The notes under the pieces: model-generated
Databases searched by the model: none
What the model was told of the DNA's origin: nothing
Seen by the model: the letters and a program-made list of their open reading frames with translations, nothing else
Translations under genes and position numbers: made by a program
NCBI RefSeq assembly: GCF_937616625.2
Contig: NC_065576.1
Coordinates: 32,762,628 to 32,826,627 of the forward strand
Origin: Mercurialis annua
Taxonomy: Eukaryota; Streptophyta; Magnoliopsida; Malpighiales; Euphorbiaceae
DNA: 64,000 bases
Reading direction: 5' to 3'
Part shown: in pieces, positions 24,513 through 37,818 of the stretch
How the letters are laid out: the number at the start of each line of letters is the position of its first letter
How positions within the stretch are numbered: the first letter of the stretch is position 1

Positions 24513-27061
24513 TTGTATTTTTTGTGGCCATAGTGTAGATATAAACTTTTATTTGTTATTTATTTAATTTTTTGTAAAAATTTTATTGTTTTTATAATTT
24601 TTAGTTTAATAAATTTAAATAAAAAATTATAATATTTTATAGTACACGTGTTGAATTATTCGAATAAAATATAAGGTGGAGAATACTGGAAATGATGAAA
24701 TAATAAATTTATAAATAATACATTTCAATTAAATAAAAAAAAGTTACAGATTAATAAATTATTTATATATTTAAACGGTTAAAAATTTAATAAGTTGTTT
24801 CACTTTAATTATAAATTGATAAAAATAACAAATATTTAAATTAAAAAACGAGACTTATCTCTTTCCTGACTAAGAAAAAGTCGAGATCAATCAAATATAA
24901 TATAATATATTACTTTAAATATAAATTAAAAAAATATATATTTAAATTAAAAAAATTAATAAATATAACTAAATTTATATTTTATTAAAATTTAATGTTA
25001 ATAAATTTTAAATGTTTTGATGTTCATCTATTTTTAAAACATATAGTATTTATAGTACATTAATTTTAATGAATAAAAACGTATATTAAATAATATTTAT
25101 ATTTAACTAATTAAATTTATTCATGTCAATTAATTATTTAAAAGGAGAGTGTTTTCACTCTCTTGTTTTATGAGAATGTGTTTGTAAGTGTGGACTATTT
25201 TTACTCCAACCTATTCATTAGGTAACAGGTCAATTTTATCTTATTCAGCCATTATAATATGTGACTCTTCTTGCGCTGGATCGGTCCAGCGCTGGATTGA
25301 AGAGTGACCCATAATAGGGTAATGCCATTTGTAAACTACAACCTTCTGCTATAATACATGACGTGTGGGCAATGATTATATAAAAAATTATTATTAATTT
25401 GTAGATCCTGATCAGTTCAATTATCGATTCGAAATATGAATTCCACATTGATTATAATGAGAAGAATTGAGACCCATATCCAACCATGATTAATTAAATT
25501 AGGTTATTTTCATGTAAATTACAGTTTTATAATAGGATTTTGTTTGTGGATTACATAAGTTACCAATATATATTTAAACTTAATATATAACCAATTACAT
25601 ATAACTCAAATAATATAAATACTGGACAATAAACTATTAGATTGTGGGTTCAATTATTCTTACAATCGCTTCCCTCTTTCTAATTATCAAAAAAATAAAA
25701 ATAAAAAATATGTTAATAACTGTAAATAGATATTAAAAATTTAACAAATAAATAATTATTTGGAATAATTTAAATTTACCTATTAACTTTAGAAATAAAA
25801 TCTTTATTAGGTATAAAAATAAAACTTAATCTATATAAAAAAAAGATGGAAATATACCTTAAGAAATCTAAAAAATAAGATGGAAATATACCTTTCACCT
25901 AATATAGAAATTTAATTCAAAAATGCTTTAAACATTTTAAATGACACGCTTTATTATATCAGTTAACTTCTTTTTTGGTTTACAAATATATTAAAAATGA
26001 GGAATGAGGTTTTAAGGTGGTTTTTGAGGCAGCAGTGGTGGTCGATGACCGGAATTTAGTAGGCAGGTGGTGATTAACAGTGGCGTACGGTTAACTGTAA
26101 CATTTATTATATATTATGGATTTCAGTTGTATACTATTCACTTAATTAGTTTGATCAATTTTTAATATATTTAATCTCAAAATCAAATTTTTTGTGAAAT
26201 CCAATAAAAATCACTTTAATTCTTTTCTTTGACATGTATACAATGATATTAAATTTGTTTAGGTCAACCAAATATATATCACATAGATCCACCTAAACAG
26301 ATTCACGTTAAATTCATGTCTGGTGAATTCGATAATGAAAAATTCACCAAAATCAACGTCAGATCCAGCTTAGGGATCCATCATATTAATATTAGGAAAA
26401 TTCTTACCTAAATCTGATCCATGAATTTTCCATGCACCTCAATGAGCTGTTCGAAAATCAAATATACATTTTTTTTTATCTTCTCTTTATTTTTTCTTTT
26501 TTCTCATTTCTCTAACACCTCATTGAATGGGTCCATGATTTTTTCATAAATAAATTTAGATAAAAACTTCCCTTAATATTAAATTAGAATTATGATCTGA
26601 TTTGAATACTAAAAAAAATCTACCAAAAATCTTCGGCTGCAAACACCGGCGGTGGGTGTTTGGTGGTTCTATAGTGACTTTTAAAATTCAATATTTTATA
26701 AGTATTCAAAAATATTATTTTGAAAATTATTTTCAGGTGACAGTATTTTTGCAATTAATATTTTTTAGATAGTTGTGTAAAATCCTCAATCGTTAATGCT
26801 AATGATATCTCAATATTATCATTGATGTCATAAAACTTTAAAAATAATTATTTTTAATTAGTAACTAACGAAAAATTATCTCTCAATATTTAATTACTTT
26901 CTCATTTTTATTTTCAATTACTATGAGACAAATAACATATGTATAATATTATATTCGTTAGTTGTAGACGTTCTAACTGCCAATACATATATATTAGTAC
27001 TATTACATATTACTAGTATTCTATCCAAATGGATGATTTACTACTTACAAATTGTTAATGA
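24513..27061. other. AT-rich spacer, no gene seen
   Basis: No frame of protein-like composition. A compact inverted repeat lies at 25260-25308 (GTGACTCTTC...GAAGAGTGAC around GCGCTGGATCGGTCCAGCGC). A degenerate AAGATGGAAATATACCTT direct repeat lies near 25845-25893. Confidence 0.6.
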
Positions 27062-27063
27062 TC

Positions 27064-27135
<72 letters not shown>
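27062..27135. repeat. (AAT)n microsatellite
   Basis: About 24 uninterrupted copies of a 3-bp unit, ending in AATATTAATTAAT. Confidence 0.97.
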
Positions 27136-27586
27136 TTAATTAATATCATGAAAAATCACCAATTTAACATGTTTTGTAATTAAAAAAGTGTCATATTAGG
27201 AGGTCATAGATTACTGATATGGCATGCATTTTACAGGGTAATTTGTTGAGGCGGAAGTCATTTTTTACCTGACACCTCATCAAATTTTGACCTCGTATAT
27301 TGATTTGATAAGAGAATAGAAGGGTGTCTAAATATAATATTTTTTTAAAAAAAGTGATTAAATTAAGAGAATGTGTAAACTTCACTAATTTTTATAACAT
27401 TAACCCTAATAATAATATAAAAATTATACGAATTATCAATATGTTATTTTAATTTTAGTTTTTCAGAAGTATATTAAACGAGTGCTTTGTTAGCTTTTGA
27501 TCATTAAACTACTAATTGTAGTATAAAATAGATGGCAGACTGTTAATCGAGTAGTTTAGTAAAGCTTTAAGCGTGAAATTTTTAAT
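27136..27586. other. spacer between microsatellite and E1 LTR
   Basis: AT-rich; no gene, no clear element ends. Confidence 0.5.
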
Positions 27587-30145
27587 TGTAATAACCCTAA
27601 ATAGTTTCCGATAAATTGGGTCGTGCTTTGTAGGTCAAATAGGTCGGAAATAAGAAATTAATTAATAGATGTAGTCGATATGGAGTAAGGCGTTAAATTT
27701 TAACTAATAATAATTTAAAGTTAAGATTGTTATTATTTAAAAGAATTGTGAAATTCATCGAGATAAGCACGTCGGAAAGTCGTTTTGATAGTTAAGCACG
27801 TCAGTTTGACGTTTCAAGTTAAAGTGGACCTTCAACCCACTAAACGATGACACGTGTCAAAGCCTAGTGGATTTAAGAATCCACTTAAGTTATTAATCAT
27901 CTCATTTCATAAGATAAGAAAAGAAAGTAAAAACAAAAACCTTATCTTCTTTTCCCTCTTGGCCGAATTCACCCTCACCACCATAACTATTGGAATCCTT
28001 CACCATAGTTCTTAATTTCTTGAGGAAAAATCATCTCTGAGCAAATGTAAAGGATTATAGCTCATTAATTTGAAGTTTGTTTGGTTAATTTTTGAGTTAT
28101 ATGGATTAAAAATGTTAGGGTTTCAGATTGATTTTTCATGATTTGTAAGCTATGGTGTTGTTGATGTTTGAACCGGTTTGAGAGGTGGGTTGTGCGATTT
28201 GTTTTGCCATTGATTTGAGGTGTAGGTTGCCCCTAGCTCCGGCAAGACTCTGACCAGCTGCTACCTTGCTCCGACGAGGCAAGGAATTATGCCATTAATG
28301 ACAGAATTGCTGCCATGGTGAAGCCGAATTCATCTCCACCGAAGCAGAATTCTGCCTCAGGCAGGGCTGCAATGGCAGTCCATAGGGGCTTCTTGGGCAG
28401 TCCTTATTCGTCAATGAAGTCGATGATTCGATCATGAATAGCTAGCTTGACAGTTTGACGATTCAAATTAGGTTCGAATACGATAGTGCGACATTTGGGG
28501 ATAGAAAGTTACGTTAGCTAAACGTAAATTGTGTATGAATTAAAAAATAAAATTCGAATATAGGATTAATGAGATTAATACATGTTGAATGGATTTAGAG
28601 CGTTTGTTTATTTGATATGGAAAATCAAATAAGATAAAAATAGAATTCGCGATAGAAAGTTCAACGAACTAAAAACTCGCTAAAAAGGTTAAAAGTGAGA
28701 TCCATTATTAAGTCGATTATTTGATAAGCAAATCAAATAAACGTTTTGCAATTTAGGTTTGTATGATAAACCTAAAAGCATATAAGCAATAGAATAGCAA
28801 ATCAATGAATTTATATAGCACGTATTGCTATTATACGCGAAAAACCGACGAGTGGTGTATACGTTTAATTTTCAAGTCTAAAGTGTCTATTTTAAACTAG
28901 ATCCTTACTCGAATTATTGATTGTCCTAGATCTGGAAAGGCAACGTAATACCGGGCAAAAAGCTCAGGGAGCCTGACGGATATCGAGACCGAAGTTTTTG
29001 GAAAATAGCAAGCAGTGAGTTTATATTGATGTTTACATTTGGAGTATTTAAAGTGCATTTCTTTTACGCAAATTGTTTATACAATTGCATAGCATCATTT
29101 TAAATGAAATGCCTTATTTGAAATGTATACATCATGGGTTTGAAACCACTATGAGTTCGATGAAACGAGCTTTCCTATTAAGCGGCAATAGGAACAATGT
29201 GATCACCAGTTACAATTAGAAAGTCTATAGTATCAAAAATCGACCAAGATCTTCTCGAGAACACGATAGTCATAGGTTGAACTCGATGGATAATTCTCGG
29301 GACCTATGCCTAGGGAGTTAAACTCGGTGGAAATATCTCGGGACTCGCCTCATTGATTCAGTATGAGATAGTACTAGTAACTCGGTTGAATTATCCCGAG
29401 ACCGTACTATACGGCTATAGTTAAACTCGATTGAGTTATCACGGGACTAAACCATTAGGAATAAGTATCAGAAACTTGTTCAAGACAACAGAGGTTATGG
29501 GTTATGACAGTACAAGCTAAGGTTTAGGGTTTCAATCGGAAACATTATACGTGGATGCATATGAATGATTGTTTTATAACATTGTTTGAATGTTTTATGC
29601 AATATTCATTTGTACACTTATTAACTCACTCAGTTTTAATGACCCCGTTGATATAACCATTTTCAGGTAAATATTCTTTTTCAAAATGACAGACTTCTAT
29701 CCTTGTTCCGAAGTTTGTGTTTTGGGAAGTATGTACAAAGGAAGTTCCTGTCTGTAGTGATGCAGTTAGTTATAGTCCAAGTATATGTATATGGTTTGTA
29801 TCAAACAATTTTAAAATAATATGGATTTACTCTGATGTAAATAGAACTGTATGGTTTGAAAAAAAACTGCGCTTAAACCGTTTGCTACGTAAAACAGGGC
29901 TATGCTTGATATGAGTTATCGCGACGTAAGACCATGGAATCTGCAAATCGTTTTCAAACAACAAATGTATTTTGTTATCATAATGCTTTAAATAGCTTTT
30001 TTGAAAACATGTTTTATATATGATTGTATGGTTTATAGTGATCGATTGCGAAAAATTTACTGTATTTTAAGGCTTGCTGTGGGTTTTGGACCTACCATTC
30101 GTATTTCCTAGCGCAGGTCTTGGCTCAAGATTTTGGGTCGTGACA
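27587..30145 (+). repeat. 5' LTR of Ty3/gypsy element E1
   Basis: A 2559-bp LTR from TGTAATAACCC to GGGTCGTGACA, followed four bases later by an initiator-Met primer site. Its last ~70 bases (TTTTGGACCTACCATTC, CCTAGCGCAGGTC, GGTCGTGACA) match the ends of the E2, E3 and E4 LTRs. It contains TGACCCCGTTG (29640-29650), also seen in the other LTRs. It also holds a minisatellite (29281-29460) of AACTCG(A/G)(T/G)...CTCGGGAC units. No matching 3' LTR lies in the window. Confidence 0.85.
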
Positions 30146-30384
30146 AACGTGGTATCAGAGCATTGCTCTGAGTATGATCGAGGTTATTTGCACCTAGGAT
30201 GGACATTGTCACTAGGTTAAGCTAGGAACTACTTCAGCTATAGGACTCAAGTCATGTCATTGGTAAGTCCTCATTCGTTTTCTAAAATTTTGAATTCTTC
30301 CCTATAAGACACAAGTTTGTTTTACGTTTATGATCGAGATTTGCGATTAAGTGCATATGTGTATATGATAAGTTTTGCACTTAT
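30146..30384 (+). mobile_element. E1 primer-binding site and leader
   Basis: TGGTATCAGAGC at 30150-30161 is the standard plant primer-binding site complementary to the 3' end of initiator-methionine tRNA. The leader is cut at 30384 by insertion of E2 and resumes at 40641. The 5-bp target CTTAT is at 30380-30384. Confidence 0.88.
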
Positions 30385-33197
30385 TGTAATACCAAGTGTT
30401 TTCCAATCGTGTTTCCGTTAGTGTTTGATCATTTCATCGTCCGTACCTCGCGTGTTTGGGCTCGAATAGCCCATTTTTGAAGTTTGGAATCGGTTGCGTT
30501 TCGTCGGCGGGTTCGGGCCTAGGTCTGGGCCGTTTCAAAATTTTGTCTGCAGGGCGCGACGGAAGGCGCGACAGGTCCGGCGCGCCTCGCGTCGCGCCCT
30601 GCCTTAAAATGTTATAAGATGGCGCGATGGCCCGTCGCGCCTCACGACGCGCCCTGCGAGTAAAATTTGACGTGGGGTCTATAAATAGACCCCGTAACCT
30701 AACCTAATCGTGTTTTCCTTCATTTCTACTAAAACCCTAGCCGACACTCTCCCTTTGCAATCCTGAAACTTCATCAATCATCATCCTTTCATTTGTTCAA
30801 ACCGGTAAGTCTTTAACGTACACTGTACTTGGTTTATTTCAATATCGTATTATACGGCGTTTGATTCCTATCGTTTGTTCTAGCTATAAACTGAGAATTT
30901 CTTTGACGACTATTCATCATCCATCGATTCCTTCGATTCCGACGTGTTATAATCGTGAACGGTACGTTCTATCTTCCTAGTTCTGCGCCGTACGGTTCTT
31001 CGTTGAGATGTGTTATGGCTGCCGATGATTAATCTTTTCTTGGCATGGTTTCTGGTGTTTAGGCCTTTGTCTTACGTTCATATCCATACCATTCCATCGC
31101 TGGATTATCAAGCTCGGATTTCTTCGTTATCGGTATGTTCAAATCCTCCCGTCCGTCGTTGTTACCGCTTATGTATTCTTTATGCTACTGTTCATGAGTT
31201 TTGCCTAGGGTGAGGTTTAGATTGATTAATGTTTAGGTTATGTGATTGTTTGTAAATGAGGTTGTTGTGTTAGCATTAAATTTTGAATGATTGAAGCCTG
31301 GAGAAACATACAGTAGCTAAGTAAAATGGATTAATGTTGAAGGTTTCATACATGGCGGGGTTTTGGTCATTTTGAATGTAGGGGATGGCAAATTTGCCAC
31401 TATGATCACCATCATGTTTTTCTCAAAACAATTTAATGCTTAAGGTTAAATTATAAATGGATTTTGTTTATAATGAGTTTCGAATCTCGCTCTAAATTTT
31501 AAATACGTGAATTGTGAACGATAAATATTTTACAAGTTATGTTAATATAATTACTCGGGTAATTATATTTGATTTTGAATATCTAAGTGGCTAAATTACA
31601 ATTTAACCCTTGAACGTTCTTATAACATATTTAAGTGAGTTTTTGGTTAGTGACTTTATGTTTTGTTTTAATTATAAAACAAAAGTAATTAAATTGATTT
31701 TGGATATCAAATTGGCTAAAGTACAGTTTAGTCCCTAATTGGCTAAAGTACAATTTAGTCCCTAAACTTTTATAAATTTAAAATGGTTAGATTTTTGGGT
31801 TGTAACTTGGGTTACTTGAAATTGAAGTTATTGAGTTCCGCTTTTAAAATGGTTTATTATTTTATGGAATTATTTTTAAATATAAACTCGGGTTTATATT
31901 TGATAAACGTTTTGAGTCGGGTTAGACTTGGGTCACCCGACAAGTGAGGTTAGCTTGGTAGTTAATGATAACTCGGCTAACCCACTATTTGGAAAATTAA
32001 TTATTATTTAAAGATTATTAAATAATATTTACAAATTGGTTTTTAAGCGAGAACTCAATAGACTTATATTAATTGGGTTTTATTACCTAATGGGTATTTT
32101 TGTGTGTTCTGACTTGTTTATTTCCGACGTGTTAATTGTGCTAGTCCTATGTGGTGTCTAGTACTCTCTAGAGTTAGGGTCTGTTTTTAATAATTATTTT
32201 ATTTGTCTAGACCCGTCTACTGTTCGTGCTTATGAGGCAAACCGAGTCTAGGTTGCTTGCCAGGAGTTTTCACGTGGATTAGCAAGCAGTGAGTTTGTAC
32301 TTACTATTTACCGCTTTATTAAGTAAATTGTTATTTTAATATATAAATATATATTGTATGTATATTTCGAACTGTTTTTCCATTATGGCTTTTAGTTGGA
32401 ACATGCTACCTAATGGGCATCATTAGGACTGCGTGCGCACCGGTATTGATCTAGATAAGGTATGTGTTATGTGGTGGTAACTCGGTGTGAGCATAGCTCT
32501 CGAGACCAGTAGAGTAACTCGGTGTAGCTCAGCTCTCGGGACTCTGGCTATGGATTAAGAATGGTCGGTGGTAACTTGGTGTAGCTCAGCTCTCGGGACG
32601 AGGCCTATCAGATTATGGTTATAGTAGTATTGTGGATTAGGGTTCCAACTATTATACGTAATGTTGTTATTAAATGTTTTAAACGGTTTTAAAGGTTTTC
32701 CACTTGATAAATGTAAATAGTGGTATGAACTCATCTCAGTATATCTGACCCCGTTGTTTTTCCAATTTTTCCAGGGTTATGATATGAGCGAGTCAGCTGC
32801 TCTCCGATTCTTTATTTTCTCGGAGGTTTTACTTTATTTAATAAAATTTATTAAATTGATTTTATTCTTAGACCGCAGTAGTAGTTAGAAGTCTTATATG
32901 TCTAATACTTGTTATAAAGTTATTCAATGGATTACTGTTATTTTGGCATTCTTTAATTAACTTGGGTTAATATGTACCTTTGCCATATTTAAGACTCAGA
33001 GCTGGCTGAGCACTTTATAATAAATATTGTATTTTATGAACTGCTTCAACTAGGCTGAAGTCTCGGTTGCCCCCCGAGCATTTGTTTTCTTGCAGGTTTT
33101 CGTATTTGTGGTTTATCCGTAAGGCTAGCTACGGGTTTTGGTACAACCATACCCATACCCTAGCGCCGGTCGCGATTCATAAAAATTGGTCGTGACA
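30385..33197 (+). repeat. E2 5' LTR
   Basis: 2813 bp, TGTAATACC to GGTCGTGACA. In order it carries a palindrome cluster of GGCGCGAC/GTCGCGCC words (30549-30660), a TATA box TATAAATA inside an inverted repeat GGGGTCTAT-AA-ATAGACCCC (30674-30693), an ACCCTAGCC word at about 30735, a three-copy minisatellite of AACTCGGTG..AGCTCTCGGGAC units (32478-32602), TGACCCCGTTG (32746-32756), and the conserved U5 end. Confidence 0.93.
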
Positions 33198-36100
33198 AAC
33201 TTGGTATCAGAGCTTTGGTTTCAAACCAAGGCTTTATGCATGTTATGTGTTATCTGTTTTGGCATGATAAGTTGATGTCGTGTCATAGGAACTACTGCGG
33301 AATTAGGATTTGTGTCTTGTCTTTTAAAACGTCATCTTTTATTTTCAAACTTTCAGCCTACATCCTATAGGTGATGTCTGTGAGTCTTTATTTGGTATCG
33401 ATGTTATGATTGACAATTTATTTCACTTGGATGTTACTTGCTGTGTTTTATCATGTTGAGGTTATTTCACTTGGGTGATTTTAATTGCTTATGATTTCTC
33501 GGGAAATCTATTGTTGATGATGTTTTCTAAATTCATACTTGGGTATTATGTTGTTTGAAAAACTTTGGCTTTATGCCACTAATGGTTTTAAATAACGATG
33601 AATTATATGGTAGTACAATTTGGATTTGGCCGTAATTGTTGGGTGCTATTTACGTTAGTACCTATGAAGATACATTTAGGCGTTAAGCTAAATTTTGGGT
33701 TAAATTTTAAAACGTGTTTTGGTGGTCATACATTGTTTGACCACATGTTGTTTAAAAAATTTTCATTGAGAATATTTGTTTATTTTGATTTGTGTTTCGA
33801 CACAGAATCATAAGAGAAGTTTGGTTTTAAATTCTTAAAAAGTTTGATTTTTGGTTGAGTTACCAGTAAAAAGAAATTCTTGTATTTTGAAATATAATGT
33901 TTTGCTTGGTGTTAACAAACGATGATTTCAAAATGATATTTTATGAGATGAGCCATTATTTTAAGAATTTAACGTTGAAGTTATTTTATCATAATGTAGT
34001 ATGTCAGCATGTTAAATTTTTGGAATATACGGAATAGATGTTTGAAATCAAAGATTTCTCACTTGAGTTTTAAATTACCGTTTAGCGGTTGGATTAAGTT
34101 GAGCTCTCAAATTTCAAAGGATGAAATTTTATTAAAATATTTTTCCGGATATACAAATATTTTGATTATGTTTTATAAACAGTTGTATTGGGTTCGACTT
34201 GGGTCACCCAACTTTAGGAGTTGAGCTTGGTAGTTGAAATAACTCGATTAGCTCGATGAATTTATGGTTCGAGATACTTGGGTATCCGTTTTAAAGCAAT
34301 TGATTAATAAGAAGAGACTTTTACAGAAAGTGATTTTGTTTTAACCGTGGGGATCAACAAAATTTGGAAGATTTTGTATTTGACTTTTAAATTTCAAAAT
34401 AAAATTTGTAGCGTATTCTTAAAGGATGATATTATTGCAAGTTGATTTCGATACAAAGATTCAAGCTTGTTGTAGCATGTTTTAATAATTGTCTTTAAGA
34501 ATGATTGAGTTGTTTTGTTGAATGGCATGCTTGCATGGCTTATAATTTACAAATTTGGTATCTCTTAGAAATAATTTGCGTTGTATAAATCGCTTGTCTG
34601 TTGGACTAAGTTGATTGTTTTTGTTTTGTCTCTTTGTGCGGTGTAGCACGTGCGAGGATTTAACCATGTGGTCGTGGTTGACTTACGTCGATGTATGGTT
34701 TGACTTTGAGTAAGACCTCTGTTTAGACCATGTTCGCCTTGTTCGGTTTTGCTCTTGTTTCGTAGATCGAAACCTTTGGGTTTCGATGTTGAGGAAGTCG
34801 AGGGAAGTATTCCTCTGGAATTGTCGATGGTTTCTTTTATCCTGAAAGGATATTAAAAATTCTGAACCGAGAAGATAGGCCGGTGTATATATATACTGGT
34901 GTTTTCATTAAGTATGATGATGCGATGCGGAAGCTGGCGGTAAATTTTATAGGAATGTATGTAATATGTTCTTTGGGTATAATTTTCAATTAGAGTTGAG
35001 GTTAGTTGGATATTTATGCGGAAGAGTTGTAACAGAATTATTAGGTTGAGTTGTTTTTAGCATCGAATGTTGTTAGGTTGCAAGTAAGGAATTTGAATAA
35101 TATTTTAAGTTTATAGAGTGCACATCTCACAGAGTGTAATGTCTAGCAAATGTTTTATTGTGGAATTAATTTCAAAGGTTGATTTGTTAAAATATTTGAA
35201 ATATTTTCAAAACGTAATTGTGCCCAGACATATCATGAACATGCATTTGAAATGTCACGAATAGGATTGCATTGAACACTAAATATGTCCACTAAATAAA
35301 AGATAAATCAATAATTTATACATGCATAATAGTACATGCATCACGTTCATAGTAATGATTAGGGTTGGATGCAACTCTTTGGGGATGAGAGATGTCATCA
35401 CCCTGGCGCACAATTATGTAAAATGGATTTTTCGATGAAGTGTTTTGAGAAATATGCTTTGAAACGATCTCGCGAGTCACATTGTGATAAATGTATATAT
35501 AAAGTTGTTGGATTTCAAATGATTTTGAAACTTTTACCGAAAGGTAGCTAGACAAATACTCTGTGATGATGGTGATGGTTATTGAACGTTTACGTTGTGA
35601 GCGATTGGTCTGTAGGATCAGAATCTTGTGGTTATGAGTAAGAATGATTTTTAAGTTGCGCTCGAGAAATAGTTGTGATAAGTGCAGTATAGAGTAATTT
35701 AGAATAGAAAGCTTTCGTGATAATTTACGATTTGTGGATTAAGGATGTTGGTTATGTTCCATGTGTGTTTATACACTGCGTTTAAAAAAAATGTTATCTT
35801 TCAGATTAGATTTTTCCAATTACTTTGGGTAAATGGATATAAAAGTATTTTCATAAACAAAGAGATTGCGTTGTTAAACTTTATCCTTCTGAGGAAAGGA
35901 ATAAATTTTGTCAAATTTGATTCAAAAGAAATAATTTTTTTTTTCGGTTAAACGATTTCTTCAAATTGTGTTTTGTTTGAGAGTAAGATTTGGAAGCGAC
36001 TTAAATTTTGATGTTTGAAACATCAATGGGTATTTTGAATATGGAGTATTTTGTCATAGTTTGATTATTTACGAGAAAAATATAAATTATTTTAGCAAGA

Positions 36101-37818
36101 TTGATTTATAGATAACATAAATTTTGTCAGGTGAACTGTTTCGCAAAATTGCAAACGTATTTAAAAGTAAGGGGAATTTGCGGATTCAAAGTGCGAATAT
36201 TTTGAAAATTTTCAGGGGTTTACAAAACTGATGGTTTTTAAACGGTAAAGGCACTTCGATTTTAATATATAAGGGGGTGTAAGACGTAAAGTCTTTTAAA
36301 CAGGGTGGAAAATTTTTGTATATAAATATTTCGTATTAAAAGATTTTATACCCTCAGGGGTTGGTTTTGAGCATAGCTAACAATCCGGTCGTGGTGATTT
36401 GATCGTGGTGATCATTCGTTGTATACGTGGCAATAGTTAATTGATGGAATAATTTGGTGGACTTAATTTGGATATATGAGTTAGCTGATTCGAGAATCGG
36501 GAATCGCGGTTAATAGGTTTCAACAACCATTAGTTGATTGATGGTGTTATTGTAATGTTTAAATATCGTTCGGGTAAGTGGTTGAACCCTTGGTGTGGGC
36601 GATAAAAATTTTGAGTTGTGAGATTTAGTCGATGTCCAGTTTAGTTGTGGCGTTATGTTCTGAATGATTGGAAGAATCATTATGATTGATATTGTGTATC
36701 AAATATCTAGAGATTTTTGTGTCATGAGAGAAGTTCGCTTCCTTTGAATTGCGATATTTTTGTGTTTATGATTCACAAGATAATGGTATTATCGAGTTGG
36801 TACTAATCGTTAGGATTAGATATTATTAATGTTGTTCTAGAACCGAAATATTATCTGAGTTTATTGGGTTTTGTTTTGGTCAATTTAATGTAGAGATGCT
36901 ATAAGTGGAAGTAAGTAAGTGTTTTAGGATGATAGATTTTATCAGCTATGTTTCCAGTATCTTTGTTTTGTTTGAGGCAAAAGAGTTTGGAATTATAGAA
37001 CTATAGTCGAGCTAAGGGCTTGATCTTTATTTTGATAATCGAGGATTTTTATAATTTTTAATATGCGAGATGGTTTTGGAAGCCACTCCGGTAAAGTGTA
37101 TTTGACACTATCAGTTAGGAAATTTTGGATTGTTAAATTTTGTTGATCAATTTAATCTTTAGAGCAACGAGTTATCGGAATCAGAAAAATTTTCGCATTT
37201 GTTGTCGTGACGGTTATAGTGCGAATTAGTTCAGTTTGAAATTCGAGGTCGAATTTTTCATAGGTCGGGGAGAATGTAATACCCCATATGTGTTCGGCGT
37301 GTTTCGTCTTGTGTTGACATTCTCTGGGTGGAAATTTTGTCTAGAGCTATAATTAAAAGAGATTCGAGGGTCGTTCTTGATTATCCTAAATATTTCAGTC
37401 GATCTTTATGTCGGAGAGTTCGTATTCCTTCGTTTGATTTAACCTAGAAAGGGCGTTGTCATTTTATGTTAAGTGGAAGTTAGTATTGATAATTTTTGTT
37501 ACAATTTGAGATTGTTTGGTTTATGCAAGTGGTGTTATTGAACCTATTGAGTTTTGCTTACGCAAGTTCTTAGGTCGTTAAGCACAGAATTCCTATGGTT
37601 ACAGTACGGATTGGACTTGGTTGAGGAGTGTTCTTAAAAGACAGAATTGTTATGCAGAATAGTTATTATTGTGGTCCTTGATTCCTTGGGTATCTTTTTA
37701 TGTGTTTTACGTTGGCTATGTGCATTTTTTTTTCGGACAGCATATGTTTTATGATATGTTATTACGTGTGTTGTGTTGTTTTAAATTCGATGACGAATTT
37801 TATATAAGTTGGGGAGAA
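33198..37818 (+). mobile_element. E2 internal region, noncoding
   Basis: Primer site TGGTATCAGAGC at 33202-33213. About 190 bases of leader (to ~33385) match the E4 leader on the minus strand (58085-58276), including TGCGGAATTAGGATT. Segments at 34110-34690 match E5 in inverse orientation. Islands at 35220-35250 and 35371-35416 match E3. Open frames here are short and not protein-like. A first polypurine-tract/LTR-start signature lies at ~37267-37285 and the working one at 37811-37818 (GGGGAGAA). Confidence 0.88.

Noticed and set aside
25260..25308. Inverted repeat as an intrinsic terminator or small MITE
   Set aside because: Bacterial-type terminators do not apply here, and no target duplication flanks it. 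Recorded only as an inverted repeat.
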